This document shows, piece after piece, positions 44,426-53,407 of a stretch of DNA of 64,000 nucleotides. Made by a program: the position numbers and the translations under genes. The stretch is from Verrucosispora sp. NA02020 (GTDB lineage: Bacteria > Actinomycetota > Actinomycetes > Mycobacteriales > Micromonosporaceae), in assembly GCF_013364215.1 (NCBI RefSeq), contig NZ_CP054923.1, forward strand, positions 1,054,001-1,118,000, given 5' to 3'. Under the pieces are notes generated by a model. The model was not told the DNA's origin. It made no database searches and saw nothing but the letters and a program-made list of their open reading frames with translations. Every line of letters begins with the position of its first letter. Position 1 is the first letter of the stretch.

Positions 44426-46317
44426 GCCCCAGATGGTGCCGCACCGGCCGGGGTCCACAACCGTTGCGGTGCCCGAGTCCCGGGGAAAAGTAGATCCACG
44501 AAGCGTTCGGCGGTGGGCTGGGGCTCGTGGTTGGCCAGCCCCGGCCGCTCGTTGGCCTCGATGAAGACGTGCTCGGGTCGGTCCGGGGCGGGAACCAACA
44601 GGTCGAGGCCGGTGACCGGGATGTCGAGGGCCCGGCTGGCGGCCACGCACGCCTCCGCGATCACCGGGTGCAGCTCGCCGGTGACGTCGTGGATGGTGCC
44701 GCCGGTGTGCAGGTTCGCGGTCCGCCGTACGGCCAGCACCTGGCCCTCGGGCAGGATGTCGGAGAGCGCGTACCCGGCCTCGGTGACCACGTCCCGGGTC
44801 ATCTCGTCGAGCGGGATGCGGGACTCGCCACCGGTGGCGGCGGCCCGACGGCGACTCTGCCGCGCGATCAGCTCGGTGATGTCGTGCACGCCGTCACCCG
44901 TGATCGAGGCAGGGCGGCGTACGGCGGCGGCCACCACCTCGTGGTCGATCATGACGACCCGCAGGTCCTCACCGGTGCAGAGCTCCTCCAGCAGCACCTC
45001 GGGGCAGAACCGGGCGGCCAGTTCGACGGCGGCGGCCAGCGCCTCGTCGGTGCGGACGCCGACGGTGATGCCGTTGCCCTGTTCGCCCCGGGCCGGCTTG
45101 ACCACCAGTTGGCCTAGATCGGCCAGGAACTCCGCGTCGGCGGCGTCACCGGTGGCGGTCCGCCCGCGCGGCACCGAGAGGCCGGCCTCGGTCAGGATGC
45201 GGCGGGTGACCCGCTTGTCGTCGCAGCGGCTCATGGCCACCGCCGAGGTCAGCTCGGAGAGCGACTCCCGGGTGAGGATGGTCCGACCGCCGCTGGTCAG
45301 CCGCAGCTCACCCCAGGCCGCGTCGGTCACCTCCACCCGGATGCCCCGGCGCATCGCCTCGTCGGCGACGATCTTCGCGTACGGGTTGAGCTCGTCGTAA
45401 CCGGCCGGCATGGCCGGCAGGAACAGCCGCTCGTTGATCGGGTTCTTCCGCTTCACGCAGAGCGTGGCGGTGCGATAGAAGCCGAGCCGCTCGTACAGCC
45501 GGATCGCCCCGGCGTTCTCGGCGAGCACGGAGAGGTCGACGTACGCGCGGCCCCGCGCCACCAGCCGGGTGGCCAGCTCGGTGATCAGCGCCTGGCCGGT
45601 GCCGGGGGGCGCCTGGTTGAAGTCGACCGTCAGGCACCAGAGGCTGGCCCCGTTGTCCGGGTCGTCGAAGACCGCCACGTGGTCGACACCGGTGATGGTG
45701 CCGACGATTTCGCCGGTCACCGCCTCGGCCACGAGGTGCAGGAAACGGTCCGTGGCGGCGTTGTCGACCAGGATGTCCACCGGGGCGGTGACCATGCCGT
45801 TGGCCGCGTAGATCCGGTTGACGGCGTCCGCGTCGGCGGCGTCGCGCAGCCGGCGGATGCGTACCCCGGGCAGTTCGCCGCGCCCGTTCACGGCGGCCGG
45901 GGTGTCGGCGTTGCCGGCCTCCTCGGTCGTGCCGTCGGCCCGACGCGGACCCGAGCGGGCCCCGCCCAGCGGCAGCCGGAAGGTCAGCGACGGGTCGATG
46001 AACAACTCGTCGGGCAGCCGGGAGACCAGCACGTGCGGGTCCCGCAGATAGATGCAGATGTCCCGCGCGCCGGCCGCCTCGGAGCGCAGCACGTCGGCGA
46101 CGGCGGCCTGGTCGGTGAAGGTCTGGCCGAAGACCAGCCGCCCCCACCCGCAGTCGAGGATGACGCCCTCGTCGCCGCCGGCACGGTCGTCGTCGGTGGC
46201 GTCCCCGCCGGGGCTCGCGGCGATCGGATCACCGCCCGGCCCGACCCGCTCGTAGCGACGTCCCGCGCCTCGACCTCGGTCGGTCCGGGCCACCCCGGTC
46301 GCCAGGGTGTCGGTCAC
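44422..46317 (-). CDS. N-acetylglutaminylglutamine synthetase (GNAT + ATP-grasp fusion)
   Basis: Bifunctional enzyme of the NAGGN pathway: a GNAT domain (about residues 160-300, with AENAGAIRLYERLGFYRTA) acetylates glutamine or the dipeptide, and an ATP-grasp ligase (about 330-620, with LVVKPARGEQGNGITVG, VLLEELCTGEDLRVVMI and HVFIEANERPGLANHEPQPT) joins glutamines. At 631 residues it is longer than proteobacterial versions because of a low-complexity, acidic N-terminal stretch. GTG 46317 is 2 nt after the amidotransferase stop, so the genes are coupled. The product is the osmoprotectant backbone known from Sinorhizobium and Pseudomonas. Confidence 0.9.
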   Translation of the reverse strand: MTDTLATGVARTDRGRGAGRRYERVGPGGDPIAASPGGDATDDDRAGGDEGVILDCGWGRLVFGQTFTDQAAVADVLRSEAAGARDICIYLRDPHVLVSRLPDELFIDPSLTFRLPLGGARSGPRRADGTTEEAGNADTPAAVNGRGELPGVRIRRLRDAADADAVNRIYAANGMVTAPVDILVDNAATDRFLHLVAEAVTGEIVGTITGVDHVAVFDDPDNGASLWCLTVDFNQAPPGTGQALITELATRLVARGRAYVDLSVLAENAGAIRLYERLGFYRTATLCVKRKNPINERLFLPAMPAGYDELNPYAKIVADEAMRRGIRVEVTDAAWGELRLTSGGRTILTRESLSELTSAVAMSRCDDKRVTRRILTEAGLSVPRGRTATGDAADAEFLADLGQLVVKPARGEQGNGITVGVRTDEALAAAVELAARFCPEVLLEELCTGEDLRVVMIDHEVVAAAVRRPASITGDGVHDITELIARQSRRRAAATGGESRIPLDEMTRDVVTEAGYALSDILPEGQVLAVRRTANLHTGGTIHDVTGELHPVIAEACVAASRALDIPVTGLDLLVPAPDRPEHVFIEANERPGLANHEPQPTAERFVDLLFPGTRAPQRLWTPAGAAPSGA

Positions 46318-46319
46318 GG

Positions 46320-48104
46320 TCAGTCGATTCCGTGGCTCTGGAGCCACATTTCCAGGAGTCCGAGTTGCCACAGCTTGTTTCCGTTCAACGGGGTCAGTTC
46401 GGCGTTGGGAGCGTCGAGCAGGGCGTTGACGTAATCGGTGCGGAACAGGTCGCGGCGTCGGGCCTCGGGCGCGGAGAGCGCGTCGCGTACCCGGTCGAGG
46501 AGCTTGCCCTCCAGGTGGGTGAGGCCGGGGACCGGGAAGTAGCCCTTCGGCCGGTCGATGACCTCGTGCGGCAGGACCCGGCGGCCGATCTCCTTGAGCA
46601 CCCCCTTGCCACCCTGAGCCAGCTTCAGCTCCGGGGGGCAGGCGGCGGCCAGTTCGACGAACTCGTGATCCAGGAAGGGCACCCGGGCCTCCAGCCCGTG
46701 CGCCATGGTCATGTTGTCGACCCGCTTGACCGGGTCGTCGGTGAGCATGATCTGCGTGTCGAGGCGCAGCCCGGCGTCGACCGCGGTCTGCGCGCCGGCC
46801 CGCGCCAGGTGCGCGGCGACGAACTCCCGCGCCGGGTCGGTGCCGGTCAGCCAGTCCCGGTTGAGCACCTGGGCCAGGCCGCTGGCGTCGCGGTCGAAGA
46901 AGGCCTTGGCGTACGTGTCGAGCGCCTGCTCGCGGCCGACCTCCGCCAGCGGCGGGTACCAGTGGTAGCCGCCCAGGATCTCGTCGGCGCCCTGGCCGGA
47001 CTGGACCACCTTGACGTGTCGGGAGACTTCCTGGCTGAGCAGGTAGAACGCGACGCAGTCGTGGCTGACCATGGGTTCACTCATGGCCGCCACGGCGGCC
47101 TCCAGCGGCGGCACCAGGTCCTGGGCGGCCACCCGGAGCTGGTGGTGGTCGGTGTCGAAGGTCTTGGCGACCACGTCGGAGTAGCGGAACTCGTCGCCCT
47201 CCCGGCCGCCGACCGCGTCGAAGCCGATCGAGAAGGTGGCGAGCCCGCGCTGCCCCTCACCGGCGAGCAGGGCCACCACCAGGCTGGAGTCCAGGCCGCC
47301 GGAGAGCAGCACGCCCACCGGCACGTCGGCGACCATGCGCCGCCGTACGGCGGTGGTCAGCGACTCCAGCAGCGCGTCCTGCCAGTCCTTCTCCGACCAG
47401 CCGGAGTACTCGTCCCGACGCAGGAAGGACGGGTCCCAGTAGACGCGCTCGTGGGTGGCGCCGTCGGGCTCGTAGACCCGGACGGTGGCCGGAGGCAGCT
47501 TGGTGACGCCGCGCAGGATGGTGCGCGGCGGCGGCACGATGCTGTGGAAGCTGAGGTAGTGGGCCAGCGCGACCGGGTCGATGGTGGTGTCCACGCCGCC
47601 ACCTGCCACCAGGGCGGGCAGGGTGCTGGCGAAGCGCACCACGCCGGGCGTCTCGGCGAGGTAGAGCGGCTTGATGCCGAGCCGGTCCCGGGCGAGCACC
47701 AGACGGCCGGTGTCGCGTTCGGTGATCGCCACGGCGAACATGCCGACCAGGTGGTCGACGAAGTCGAGCCCCCACTCGGCGTACGCCTTGATGACGACCT
47801 CGCTGTCACCGCTGGAGAAGAAGTGGTGGCCCTTGGCCGCCAACTCGGCGCGCAACTCGCGGTAGTTGTAGATGCAGCCGTTGAAGACGCCGGTCAGGCC
47901 GGCGGCCGAGTCGACGATGGGTTGGCCGCTGGCGGCCGACAGGTCGATGATCTTCAGACGACGATGGCCGAGAGCGACCGGTCCCTGGGCCCACACACCG
48001 CCACCGTCAGGCCCCCGGTCGCACATCGTGGCGGCCATTCGCTCCACCGTCCCGACGTCGGCACGCGACGCGTCCCGTCGGAACTCCCCAGCTAGTCCGC
48101 ACAT
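46320..48104 (-). CDS. asnO: N-acetylglutaminylglutamine amidotransferase (AsnB/AsnO-type)
   Basis: Glutamine-dependent amidotransferase related to asparagine synthase that amidates the acetylated dipeptide to NAGGN. The 594-residue protein begins MCGLAGEF, placing Cys2 as the N-terminal nucleophile of a class II glutaminase; this decides for ATG 48104 over an in-frame ATG at 48152. The glutaminase domain shows RGPDGGGVW and VFNGCIYNYRELR, and the synthetase domain has the PP-loop VLLSGGLDSSLVVAL, VVQSGQGADEILGGYHWY and VDNMTMAHGLEARVPFLD. The following ATP-grasp and peptidase genes identify the pathway as NAGGN rather than asparagine. Confidence 0.92.
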   Translation of the reverse strand: MCGLAGEFRRDASRADVGTVERMAATMCDRGPDGGGVWAQGPVALGHRRLKIIDLSAASGQPIVDSAAGLTGVFNGCIYNYRELRAELAAKGHHFFSSGDSEVVIKAYAEWGLDFVDHLVGMFAVAITERDTGRLVLARDRLGIKPLYLAETPGVVRFASTLPALVAGGGVDTTIDPVALAHYLSFHSIVPPPRTILRGVTKLPPATVRVYEPDGATHERVYWDPSFLRRDEYSGWSEKDWQDALLESLTTAVRRRMVADVPVGVLLSGGLDSSLVVALLAGEGQRGLATFSIGFDAVGGREGDEFRYSDVVAKTFDTDHHQLRVAAQDLVPPLEAAVAAMSEPMVSHDCVAFYLLSQEVSRHVKVVQSGQGADEILGGYHWYPPLAEVGREQALDTYAKAFFDRDASGLAQVLNRDWLTGTDPAREFVAAHLARAGAQTAVDAGLRLDTQIMLTDDPVKRVDNMTMAHGLEARVPFLDHEFVELAAACPPELKLAQGGKGVLKEIGRRVLPHEVIDRPKGYFPVPGLTHLEGKLLDRVRDALSAPEARRRDLFRTDYVNALLDAPNAELTPLNGNKLWQLGLLEMWLQSHGID

Positions 48105-48322
48105 GCGAGCCAATGCTGCCAGAGGTTGTTGCGATTCGCCTGTTGAGACCATGACGGTCGTGTAACAGCATTGCTATCATCCGCGCCCGCGCGATCAACC
48201 GGGTGTCATCTCCCGGCGAGCGCGGGCGATCGGGGCCCGCCTGTAGCGGTTTGTCCTACTTGCCCTACCTGCCCGACTGTGACGAGCGCCGCAATTTGGA
48301 TCATCGGCGATCTCCGGGCACC
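48105..48322 (-). promoter_or_regulatory. Promoter region of the NAGGN operon
   Basis: The gap between the msrA terminator hairpin and asnO holds no gene. On the minus strand TTGATC and a TAGCAA-like box 16 nt later (near 48170-48195) could form a promoter with a leader of about 70 nt. No clear Shine-Dalgarno precedes the asnO ATG. An osmotic sigma-factor site cannot be recognised by eye. Confidence 0.35.
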
Positions 48323-48352
48323 TGCCGGCCCGCCCGGGTGGGCGAGCCGGCA
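48323..48352 (-). terminator. Hairpin terminator after msrA
   Basis: TGCCGGC/GCCGGCA outer and CGCCC/GGGCG inner stems with one bulge form a hairpin 11 nt beyond the msrA stop codon, separating msrA from the NAGGN operon. Confidence 0.6.
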
Positions 48353-48362
48353 CGCGAGACGG

Positions 48363-49025
48363 TCAGCCGGCGGTACGCGCCACGCCGACCGGGCAGCTCA
48401 GCCCGTTCGGGCCGTGGTTGCAGTAGCCGTTGGGGTTCTTGGTGGGTGCCAAGTACTGCTGGTGATAGTCCTCGGCCAGGAAGTAGTCGCCGAGGCGGCT
48501 GATCTCCGTGGTGATCTCGCCCTTGCCGGCGCGGGCCACGATCGGCGCGAACGCCTCCCGGGACGCCACGGCGGTGGCGAACTGCTCGTCGGTGGTGGTG
48601 TAGATCGTCGAGCGGTACTGCGTACCGACGTCGTTGCCCTGGCGCATGCCCTGGGTCGGGTCGTGGTTCTCCCAGAAGACCTTCAGCAGGTCCTCGAAAC
48701 TGATCGTCGCGGGGTCGTACACGACCTGGACCACCTCGGCGTGCCCTGTCCCGCCGGAACAGACCTCCTCGTAGGTCGGATTCGGGGTGTACCCACCCGC
48801 GTATCCGACGGAGGTGGTGTAGACGCCCGGGAGGGTCCAGAACAACCGCTCGGCACCCCAGAAACACCCCATGCCGAAGACGGCGACCTGCGAGCCCTCG
48901 GGAAACGGCCCCTTGAGGGGGGTCCCGAGCACCTCGTGCCGGTCGGCGACCGGCATCGCGATCGCGCGGCCGGGCAGGGCACGGTCAGGAGAGATCATCT
49001 CGGCCTTCATGCTGCGGAGGAACAC
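48363..49025 (-). CDS. msrA: Peptide-methionine (S)-S-oxide reductase
   Basis: Repairs methionine-S-sulfoxide in oxidised proteins. The 220-residue protein has the catalytic motif [11 protein letters not shown] with Cys54, [21 protein letters not shown] and [17 protein letters not shown] with the likely recycling Cys near the C-terminus. An N-terminal extension of about 45 residues precedes the core, which is usual in actinobacteria. GTG 49025 is chosen from AAAGGAG 7 nt upstream; an in-frame ATG at 49061 would move the start past this site. Confidence 0.95.
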   Translation of the reverse strand: MFLRSMKAEMISPDRALPGRAIAMPVADRHEVLGTPLKGPFPEGSQVAVFGMGCFWGAERLFWTLPGVYTTSVGYAGGYTPNPTYEEVCSGGTGHAEVVQVVYDPATISFEDLLKVFWENHDPTQGMRQGNDVGTQYRSTIYTTTDEQFATAVASREAFAPIVARAGKGEITTEISRLGDYFLAEDYHQQYLAPTKNPNGYCNHGPNGLSCPVGVARTAG

Positions 49026-49097
49026 GGTGGAACTCCTTTCGTCCTTCCCCGCGTGCAACACCGGCGGACCCCACTTCCTTACCCGCCCCGCGCGCGG

Positions 49098-49520
49098 TCA
49101 GGCGCCGCCCGGCACGGCGTCCCGCACACGCTCGGCGTACGCGGTCGCCTCGGCGTCGTCGGCGTAGCGGGTACGCGGCCAGAAGAAGCCCCGCAGACCG
49201 TCGCCCTTGGTCCGGGGAACCACGTGGGTGTGCAGGTGCGGCACCGACTGGGACACCTTGTTGTTCATCGCCACGAACGTGCCGCCCGCGCCCAGCCCGG
49301 TCTCCACCGCGACGGTGAGTCGCCGGACCAGCCCGAAATAGCCGGCCAGCGACTCCGGCGGCAGGTCGGCGAGGGTGACCAGATGCGTACGGGGCACCAC
49401 CAGGACGTGCCCCTTGAACACCGGACGGGTGTCCAGGAACGCCACGCCGTCGGCGGTGTCGACCACCCGGAACGCCGGCACCTCGCCCGCCACGATCCCG
49501 CAGAACACACATCCCGCCAT
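49098..49520 (-). CDS. HIT-family nucleotide hydrolase/transferase
   Basis: Histidine-triad protein of 140 residues, acting on AMP- or ADP-linked substrates such as diadenosine polyphosphates or adenylyl phosphoramidates. The triad is [12 protein letters not shown] with His95, His97 and His99; CVFCGIV (Cys4, Cys7) with a downstream His is the zinc-binding pair of many HINT proteins. The rest ([18 protein letters not shown]) is typical. TAACCT 6 nt before ATG 49520 suggests leaderless transcription. It is 72 bp upstream of msrA in the same direction. Confidence 0.94.
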   Translation of the reverse strand: MAGCVFCGIVAGEVPAFRVVDTADGVAFLDTRPVFKGHVLVVPRTHLVTLADLPPESLAGYFGLVRRLTVAVETGLGAGGTFVAMNNKVSQSVPHLHTHVVPRTKGDGLRGFFWPRTRYADDAEATAYAERVRDAVPGGA

Positions 49521-49524
49521 CGGC

Positions 49525-50265
49525 TCAGGTTATGGCCGGCGGCGAAACTCTGCCTGCTGGCCCACCAACAGCATCAGGTGGATCGAGGTAGGTATCCCAC
49601 TCGTCCTCAGTAACGCCGATCGGGCCGGTCTCGCCGTTCGCCAACCGGGACCGGATGTCCGTCTCCCAGGCGATCGCCCACCCGCACAGCGCCCTGACGT
49701 CGTCCTCGCTGAGCCCGTAGGCCATGAACGTCTCGTCATCGAGTTCGCGGACGCCGCCAAGCCGGTCGGCCAACTCCTCCAAGGAGAAGGCGACGGTGTG
49801 CCGCGCCCCCAGAGACTCAAGTTCGTGCCAGTTCAGTCGGCCGTTGGCGGCACTGATGTCGATGTAGTCCCGGTGGGCTGCGCGGTCGTGCAGTGCGCGT
49901 ACCTTGAGTCCGACCGCGTCCTCGAAGGCGAGGACAGGGCCGATGGTGAGTTGCGCGGGTGGCCCGATCGCCTCCTTCAGAAGATCTACCTCGCACGCTG
50001 TCGCTTCTGCGGACACCACAAGTCGAGCCATTCGCGGGGTGGCCTCGATTATGCGAGCGGTGAAGCCGGCAGTGACGTAGGCGTCTGCGAGCCGCTCGGC
50101 CACCGCCGACAACGACATGTCGGTCGCGGTGGCGAAATCGATGTCTCGTGAGGGTCTGTTGGTCAGCTCGTGCGCTGACAGGGCGTAACCACCTGCGAGA
50201 ACCAAGCCGAGATCATTGCCGGCTTCGAAGCCAAGGCGCAACAACTGCCGATGCAGTTCGTCCAT
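49525..50265 (-). CDS. AbiEii-like nucleotidyltransferase (putative type IV toxin)
   Basis: Nucleotidyltransferase-fold protein of 246 residues of the AbiEii/DUF1814 type; such proteins are the toxin half of type IV toxin-antitoxin and phage abortive-infection systems. The catalytic motif is [28 protein letters not shown] followed by RxSxDIDF. A third acidic residue (CEVDLLK) and [17 protein letters not shown], typical of this family, follow. Codon bias and G+C look weaker than in neighbours, consistent with acquisition. It starts 3 bp after the stop of the small upstream gene, making a two-gene unit. The substrate, possibly tRNA, is not determined. Confidence 0.85.
   Translation of the reverse strand: MDELHRQLLRLGFEAGNDLGLVLAGGYALSAHELTNRPSRDIDFATATDMSLSAVAERLADAYVTAGFTARIIEATPRMARLVVSAEATACEVDLLKEAIGPPAQLTIGPVLAFEDAVGLKVRALHDRAAHRDYIDISAANGRLNWHELESLGARHTVAFSLEELADRLGGVRELDDETFMAYGLSEDDVRALCGWAIAWETDIRSRLANGETGPIGVTEDEWDTYLDPPDAVGGPAGRVSPPAIT
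49527..49532 (-). promoter_or_regulatory. Candidate leaderless -10 box (TAACCT)
   Basis: On the minus strand TAACCT ends 6 nt before ATG 49520. It overlaps the stop codon region of the AbiEii-like gene. Confidence 0.5.
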
Positions 50266-50268
50266 TGA

Positions 50269-50595
50269 TCAGGTGGCCAACTCTGGGAGCTGTCGCTCCC
50301 AGAGGGCAACCAGGCGTCGGGAAGTCAACCGCCGGATCCGGGGCCAGTCGGCGCGCAGCAGAGTGGCGTTGACATAGCGAATAACGTCCTCGCGCTGGCC
50401 GCAGTCCAACAACGTGCGGTACAGCGTCAGACGCTGCCGTGCGTCGCTCACATCGAACTCGGTCAGACCGGACCATGCCAGCCGTACCGGCAGGGCGACG
50501 CGGCCGTCAGCCGGACCGGTCAGCAGCGACAGCGAGGGCGGGACGCGCTCGGCCGCGCCGATCAGGCGGGATGGCAGGGTCTTGGTCGAGTTCAC
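50269..50595 (-). CDS. Small partner of the AbiEii-like gene (candidate antitoxin)
   Basis: The 108-residue protein is helical and basic, with DVSDARQRLTLYRTLLDCGQ and a C-terminal RRLTSRRLVALWERQLPELA. It precedes the AbiEii-like gene by 3 bp, the usual antitoxin-toxin order, but lacks an obvious AbiEi wing-helix signature, so antitoxin is inference from position. GTG 50595, 6 nt after GATAAT, is preferred over an ATG at 50694 that lies within the divergent metB promoter. Confidence 0.7.
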   Translation of the reverse strand: MNSTKTLPSRLIGAAERVPPSLSLLTGPADGRVALPVRLAWSGLTEFDVSDARQRLTLYRTLLDCGQREDVIRYVNATLLRADWPRIRRLTSRRLVALWERQLPELAT

Positions 50596-50601
50596 CCGCC
50601 C

Positions 50602-50607
50602 ATTATC
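50602..50607 (-). promoter_or_regulatory. Candidate leaderless -10 box (GATAAT)
   Basis: On the minus strand GATAAT ends 6 nt before GTG 50595. It is unusually A+T-rich for this region. Confidence 0.5.
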
Positions 50608-50679
50608 GCGCACAGGACGACATGGTGGGCCGGGCGACTCGGTGAGTCGGCTCCCACACGCTGGGACGCGGGGGAGGAC

Positions 50680-50685
50680 TAACGT
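50680..50685 (+). promoter_or_regulatory. Candidate leaderless -10 box (TAACGT)
   Basis: TAACGT ends 7 nt before ATG 50693 of metB. Confidence 0.5.
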
Positions 50686-50692
50686 CTGCGTC

Positions 50693-51835
50693 ATGACCCA
50701 CGGCTTCGAGACGCTCGCGATTCACGCCGGCCAGGACCCGGAGGCCCGCACCGGCGCGGTGATCCCACCGATATACCAGACCAGCACGTACGCCCAGGAC
50801 GCCGTCGGTGCGCCCCGGCTCGGATACGAGTACAGCCGTTCCGGCAACCCCACCCGGGACGCGCTCCAGGAGTGCCTGGCCGCGCTGGAGGGCGGGCCGG
50901 TCGGTCTCGCCTTCGCCAGCGGTCTGGCCGCCGAGGACACGCTGCTGCGGACCGTCTGCGGCCCCGGCGACCACGTGGTGATCCCGGACGACGCGTACGG
51001 CGGCACGTACCGGCTGTTCGCCAAGGTGGCCCAGCGGTGGGGGCTGTCGTACACCCCGGCGAAGGTCTCCGACCCGGACGCCGTCCGGGCCGCGATCCGG
51101 CCCGGCAGCACCAAGGTGGTCTGGTTGGAGACGCCGACCAACCCGCTGCTCGGCATCGCGGACATCGCCACCCTCGCTGCCGTCGCCCACGACGCCGGGG
51201 CGCTGCTGGTGGTGGACAACACGTTCGCCTCGCCGTACCTGCAACAGCCGATCGCCCTCGGCGCGGACGTGATCGTGCACTCCACCACCAAGTACGTCGG
51301 CGGTCACTCCGACGTGGTCGGTGGGGCGCTGGTGGCGGCCGACGCCGGGCTCGGCGAGGAACTGCGCTACCACCAGAACGCCATGGGCGCGGTCAACGGC
51401 CCGTTCGACGCCTGGTTGACGCTGCGCGGCATCAAGACCCTCGGGGTACGGATGGACCGGCACTGCGACAACGCCGAACGGATCGTCGGCTACCTGGACG
51501 GGCACGCCAAGGTGCGCGAGGTCCTCTACCCGGGTCTGCCGTCGCACCCCGGTCACGAGGTGGCCGCCAAGCAGATGCGCCGGTTCGGCGGCATGATCTC
51601 GTTCCGGGCGGCCGGGGGTGAGGAGCACGCCGTCGAGATCTGCAACCGGGCCCGACTCTTCGTGCTCGCGGAGTCCCTCGGCGGGGTGGAATCCCTGATC
51701 GAGCACCCGGGCCGGATGACACACGCCAGCGCTGCCGGCTCGCCGCTTGAAGTTCCCTCCGATCTCGTGCGACTGTCTGTCGGCATCGAGACGGTCGAAG
51801 ACCTGCTCGCCGATCTGGAGCAGGCGCTGGGCTGA
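50693..51835 (+). CDS. metB: Cystathionine gamma-synthase / gamma-lyase family
   Basis: Cys/Met-metabolism PLP enzyme of 380 residues. The PLP Lys is in VIVHSTTKYVGGHSD; the tetramer-contact YEYSRSGNPTRDALQ, the cofactor-stacking region VIPDDAYGGTYRLF and SLGGVESLIEHPGRMTHAS are all present. Its position opposite cbs in the conserved mycobacterial block (Rv1079 metB) favours cystathionine gamma-synthase, though gamma-lyase activity is equally plausible for this family and would complete reverse transsulfuration with Cbs. It has no Shine-Dalgarno and a -10 box 7 nt upstream, so it is probably leaderless. Confidence 0.93.
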   Translation: MTHGFETLAIHAGQDPEARTGAVIPPIYQTSTYAQDAVGAPRLGYEYSRSGNPTRDALQECLAALEGGPVGLAFASGLAAEDTLLRTVCGPGDHVVIPDDAYGGTYRLFAKVAQRWGLSYTPAKVSDPDAVRAAIRPGSTKVVWLETPTNPLLGIADIATLAAVAHDAGALLVVDNTFASPYLQQPIALGADVIVHSTTKYVGGHSDVVGGALVAADAGLGEELRYHQNAMGAVNGPFDAWLTLRGIKTLGVRMDRHCDNAERIVGYLDGHAKVREVLYPGLPSHPGHEVAAKQMRRFGGMISFRAAGGEEHAVEICNRARLFVLAESLGGVESLIEHPGRMTHASAAGSPLEVPSDLVRLSVGIETVEDLLADLEQALG

Positions 51836-51857
51836 CCGCTGGCTGGGGAGGGTGGCC

Positions 51858-53261
51858 GTGCAGGACATCATGCCGACCTGGGTCGGGGCGACCGCCAAAC
51901 AGATCGCCCGGGGCGTACGGCGGGGCGACGTCTCCGCCACCCAGGTTCTGGCCGACCATCTCGACCACGTCGCGAAGGCCGACGTCGACCTCGCCGCGTT
52001 CCGCACGGTACGCGGCGGGGAGGCGGTCGCCGAGGCGGAGAAGGTCGACGAGCAGGAGGACCTGGGCAACCTGCCGCTGGCCGGGGTGCCGGTGGCGGTC
52101 AAGGAGAACACCCCGGTGGCCGGGGTGCCCACCTGGAACGGGTCGGCTGCGGCGCGTACCCCGGTGGCCGAGGCCGACCACGAGGTGGTCCGCCGGCTGC
52201 GCGGCGCGGGCGCGGTGATCCTCGGCGTCACCCGGATGCCCGAGCTGGGCCTCTGGGGGGTGACCGACGACGGCACCGCGGTCACCCGCAACCCCTGGGA
52301 CCTGGGGCGTACCCCGGGTGGCTCGTCGGGCGGCGCGGCGGCGGCGGTCGCCGCCGGGCTGGTGCCGATCGCGCACGGCAACGACGGTCTCGGCTCGATC
52401 CGCATCCCGGCGGCCTGCTGCGGCCTGGTCGGCCTGAAGCCCGGCCGGGGCGTGGTGCCCTGCCAGCTCGGCGCGGAGGACTGGTTCGGGCTGACCGAGC
52501 ACGGCATGCTCGCCACCACGGTCGCCGACGCGGCGGTCGGCTTCCAGGTGCTCGCCGGCCGGGCCCAGGAGAAGCTGGTCCCGCCGCAGCGGCTGCGGGT
52601 CGGGGTGTCGCTGCGCTCGCCGGTGCGCGGGGTCTCGCCGGACGCGCCGAACCGCGACGCGGTCACCGCCGCCGGTCGGCTGCTCGCCGCCGCCGGGCAC
52701 GACGCCGTCCCGGCCGACCCGGTCTATCCGACCGCCCTCGGCCTACAGGGCATCGCGACCTGGTTCGCCGCCGCCGCCGCTGACGTGCGGGCCGCCGGGA
52801 TCGACCGGCGCGACCTGCAACCGCGCAGCCGTCGACACGTCACGTTCGGGGACTGGGCGTGGCGGCGCGGGTACGTCCGGGAGGCCGACCGGACGGCCTG
52901 GCGTGAGCGCTCCATCGGCTTCTTCGCCGACCACTCGGTCGACCTGCTGCTCACCCCGGCGCTGGCCAGCGCCCCGCCGCCGGCCACGAGCTGGTCGGCC
53001 CGGTCCTGGCGGGCCAACATGCTGGTGAACATCAGGTACGCCCCGTACGCGGCACCGTGGAACATCGCCGGCCTGCCCGCCCTGGTGGTCCCGGTGGGCC
53101 GTCGCCCGGACGGGTTGCCGCTGGCCGTGCAACTGGTCGGGCCACCCGGGTCGGAACTGCTGCTGCTCGGCGTCGCCGGACAGTTCGAGATGGCGGCACC
53201 GTGGACTCGGCACGCTCCCGGTTACCCGCGCGTCGGAACGGGGTCACCGGCCAGCGCGTGA
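51858..53261 (+). CDS. Amidase-signature family amidase
   Basis: Amidase-signature hydrolase of 467 residues. The catalytic Lys is in PVAVKENTPVAG, the cis-Ser in GRTPGGSSGGAAAAVAAG and the nucleophile Ser in NDGLGSIRIPAACCG, giving the Ser-cisSer-Lys triad. The C-terminal ALVVPVGRRPDGLPLAVQLVG is standard. The substrate is unknown; lack of gatB/gatC neighbours and sequence detail argue against the tRNA amidotransferase subunit GatA. GTG 51858 follows GGGGAG by 7 nt; GTG 51852 and ATG 51870 are in frame. It is 22 bp downstream of metB and may be co-transcribed. Confidence 0.92.
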   Translation: MQDIMPTWVGATAKQIARGVRRGDVSATQVLADHLDHVAKADVDLAAFRTVRGGEAVAEAEKVDEQEDLGNLPLAGVPVAVKENTPVAGVPTWNGSAAARTPVAEADHEVVRRLRGAGAVILGVTRMPELGLWGVTDDGTAVTRNPWDLGRTPGGSSGGAAAAVAAGLVPIAHGNDGLGSIRIPAACCGLVGLKPGRGVVPCQLGAEDWFGLTEHGMLATTVADAAVGFQVLAGRAQEKLVPPQRLRVGVSLRSPVRGVSPDAPNRDAVTAAGRLLAAAGHDAVPADPVYPTALGLQGIATWFAAAAADVRAAGIDRRDLQPRSRRHVTFGDWAWRRGYVREADRTAWRERSIGFFADHSVDLLLTPALASAPPPATSWSARSWRANMLVNIRYAPYAAPWNIAGLPALVVPVGRRPDGLPLAVQLVGPPGSELLLLGVAGQFEMAAPWTRHAPGYPRVGTGSPASA

Positions 53262-53395
53262 TCGTGCGTACCGACGCGGGTGGCTCGGTCGATGTGGCCG
53301 GCGCGGCCGGTGGACGCCGGCCGCCGCCGTACCGGACGTGCCCTGGTCTGCGTCTGCGCCGTCCGGGCCGTGGGGAACCCCGGTGGGGCGGGTGG

Positions 53396-53401
53396 CACGA
53401 T
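53396..53401 (+). promoter_or_regulatory. Candidate leaderless -10 box (CACGAT)
   Basis: CACGAT, a one-base departure from TANNNT, ends 6 nt before ATG 53408. Confidence 0.4.
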
Positions 53402-53407
53402 CGGGGC

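Noticed and set aside
46320..48104. Plain asparagine synthetase annotation
   Set aside because: Coupled ATP-grasp/GNAT and M42 genes point to the NAGGN pathway instead.
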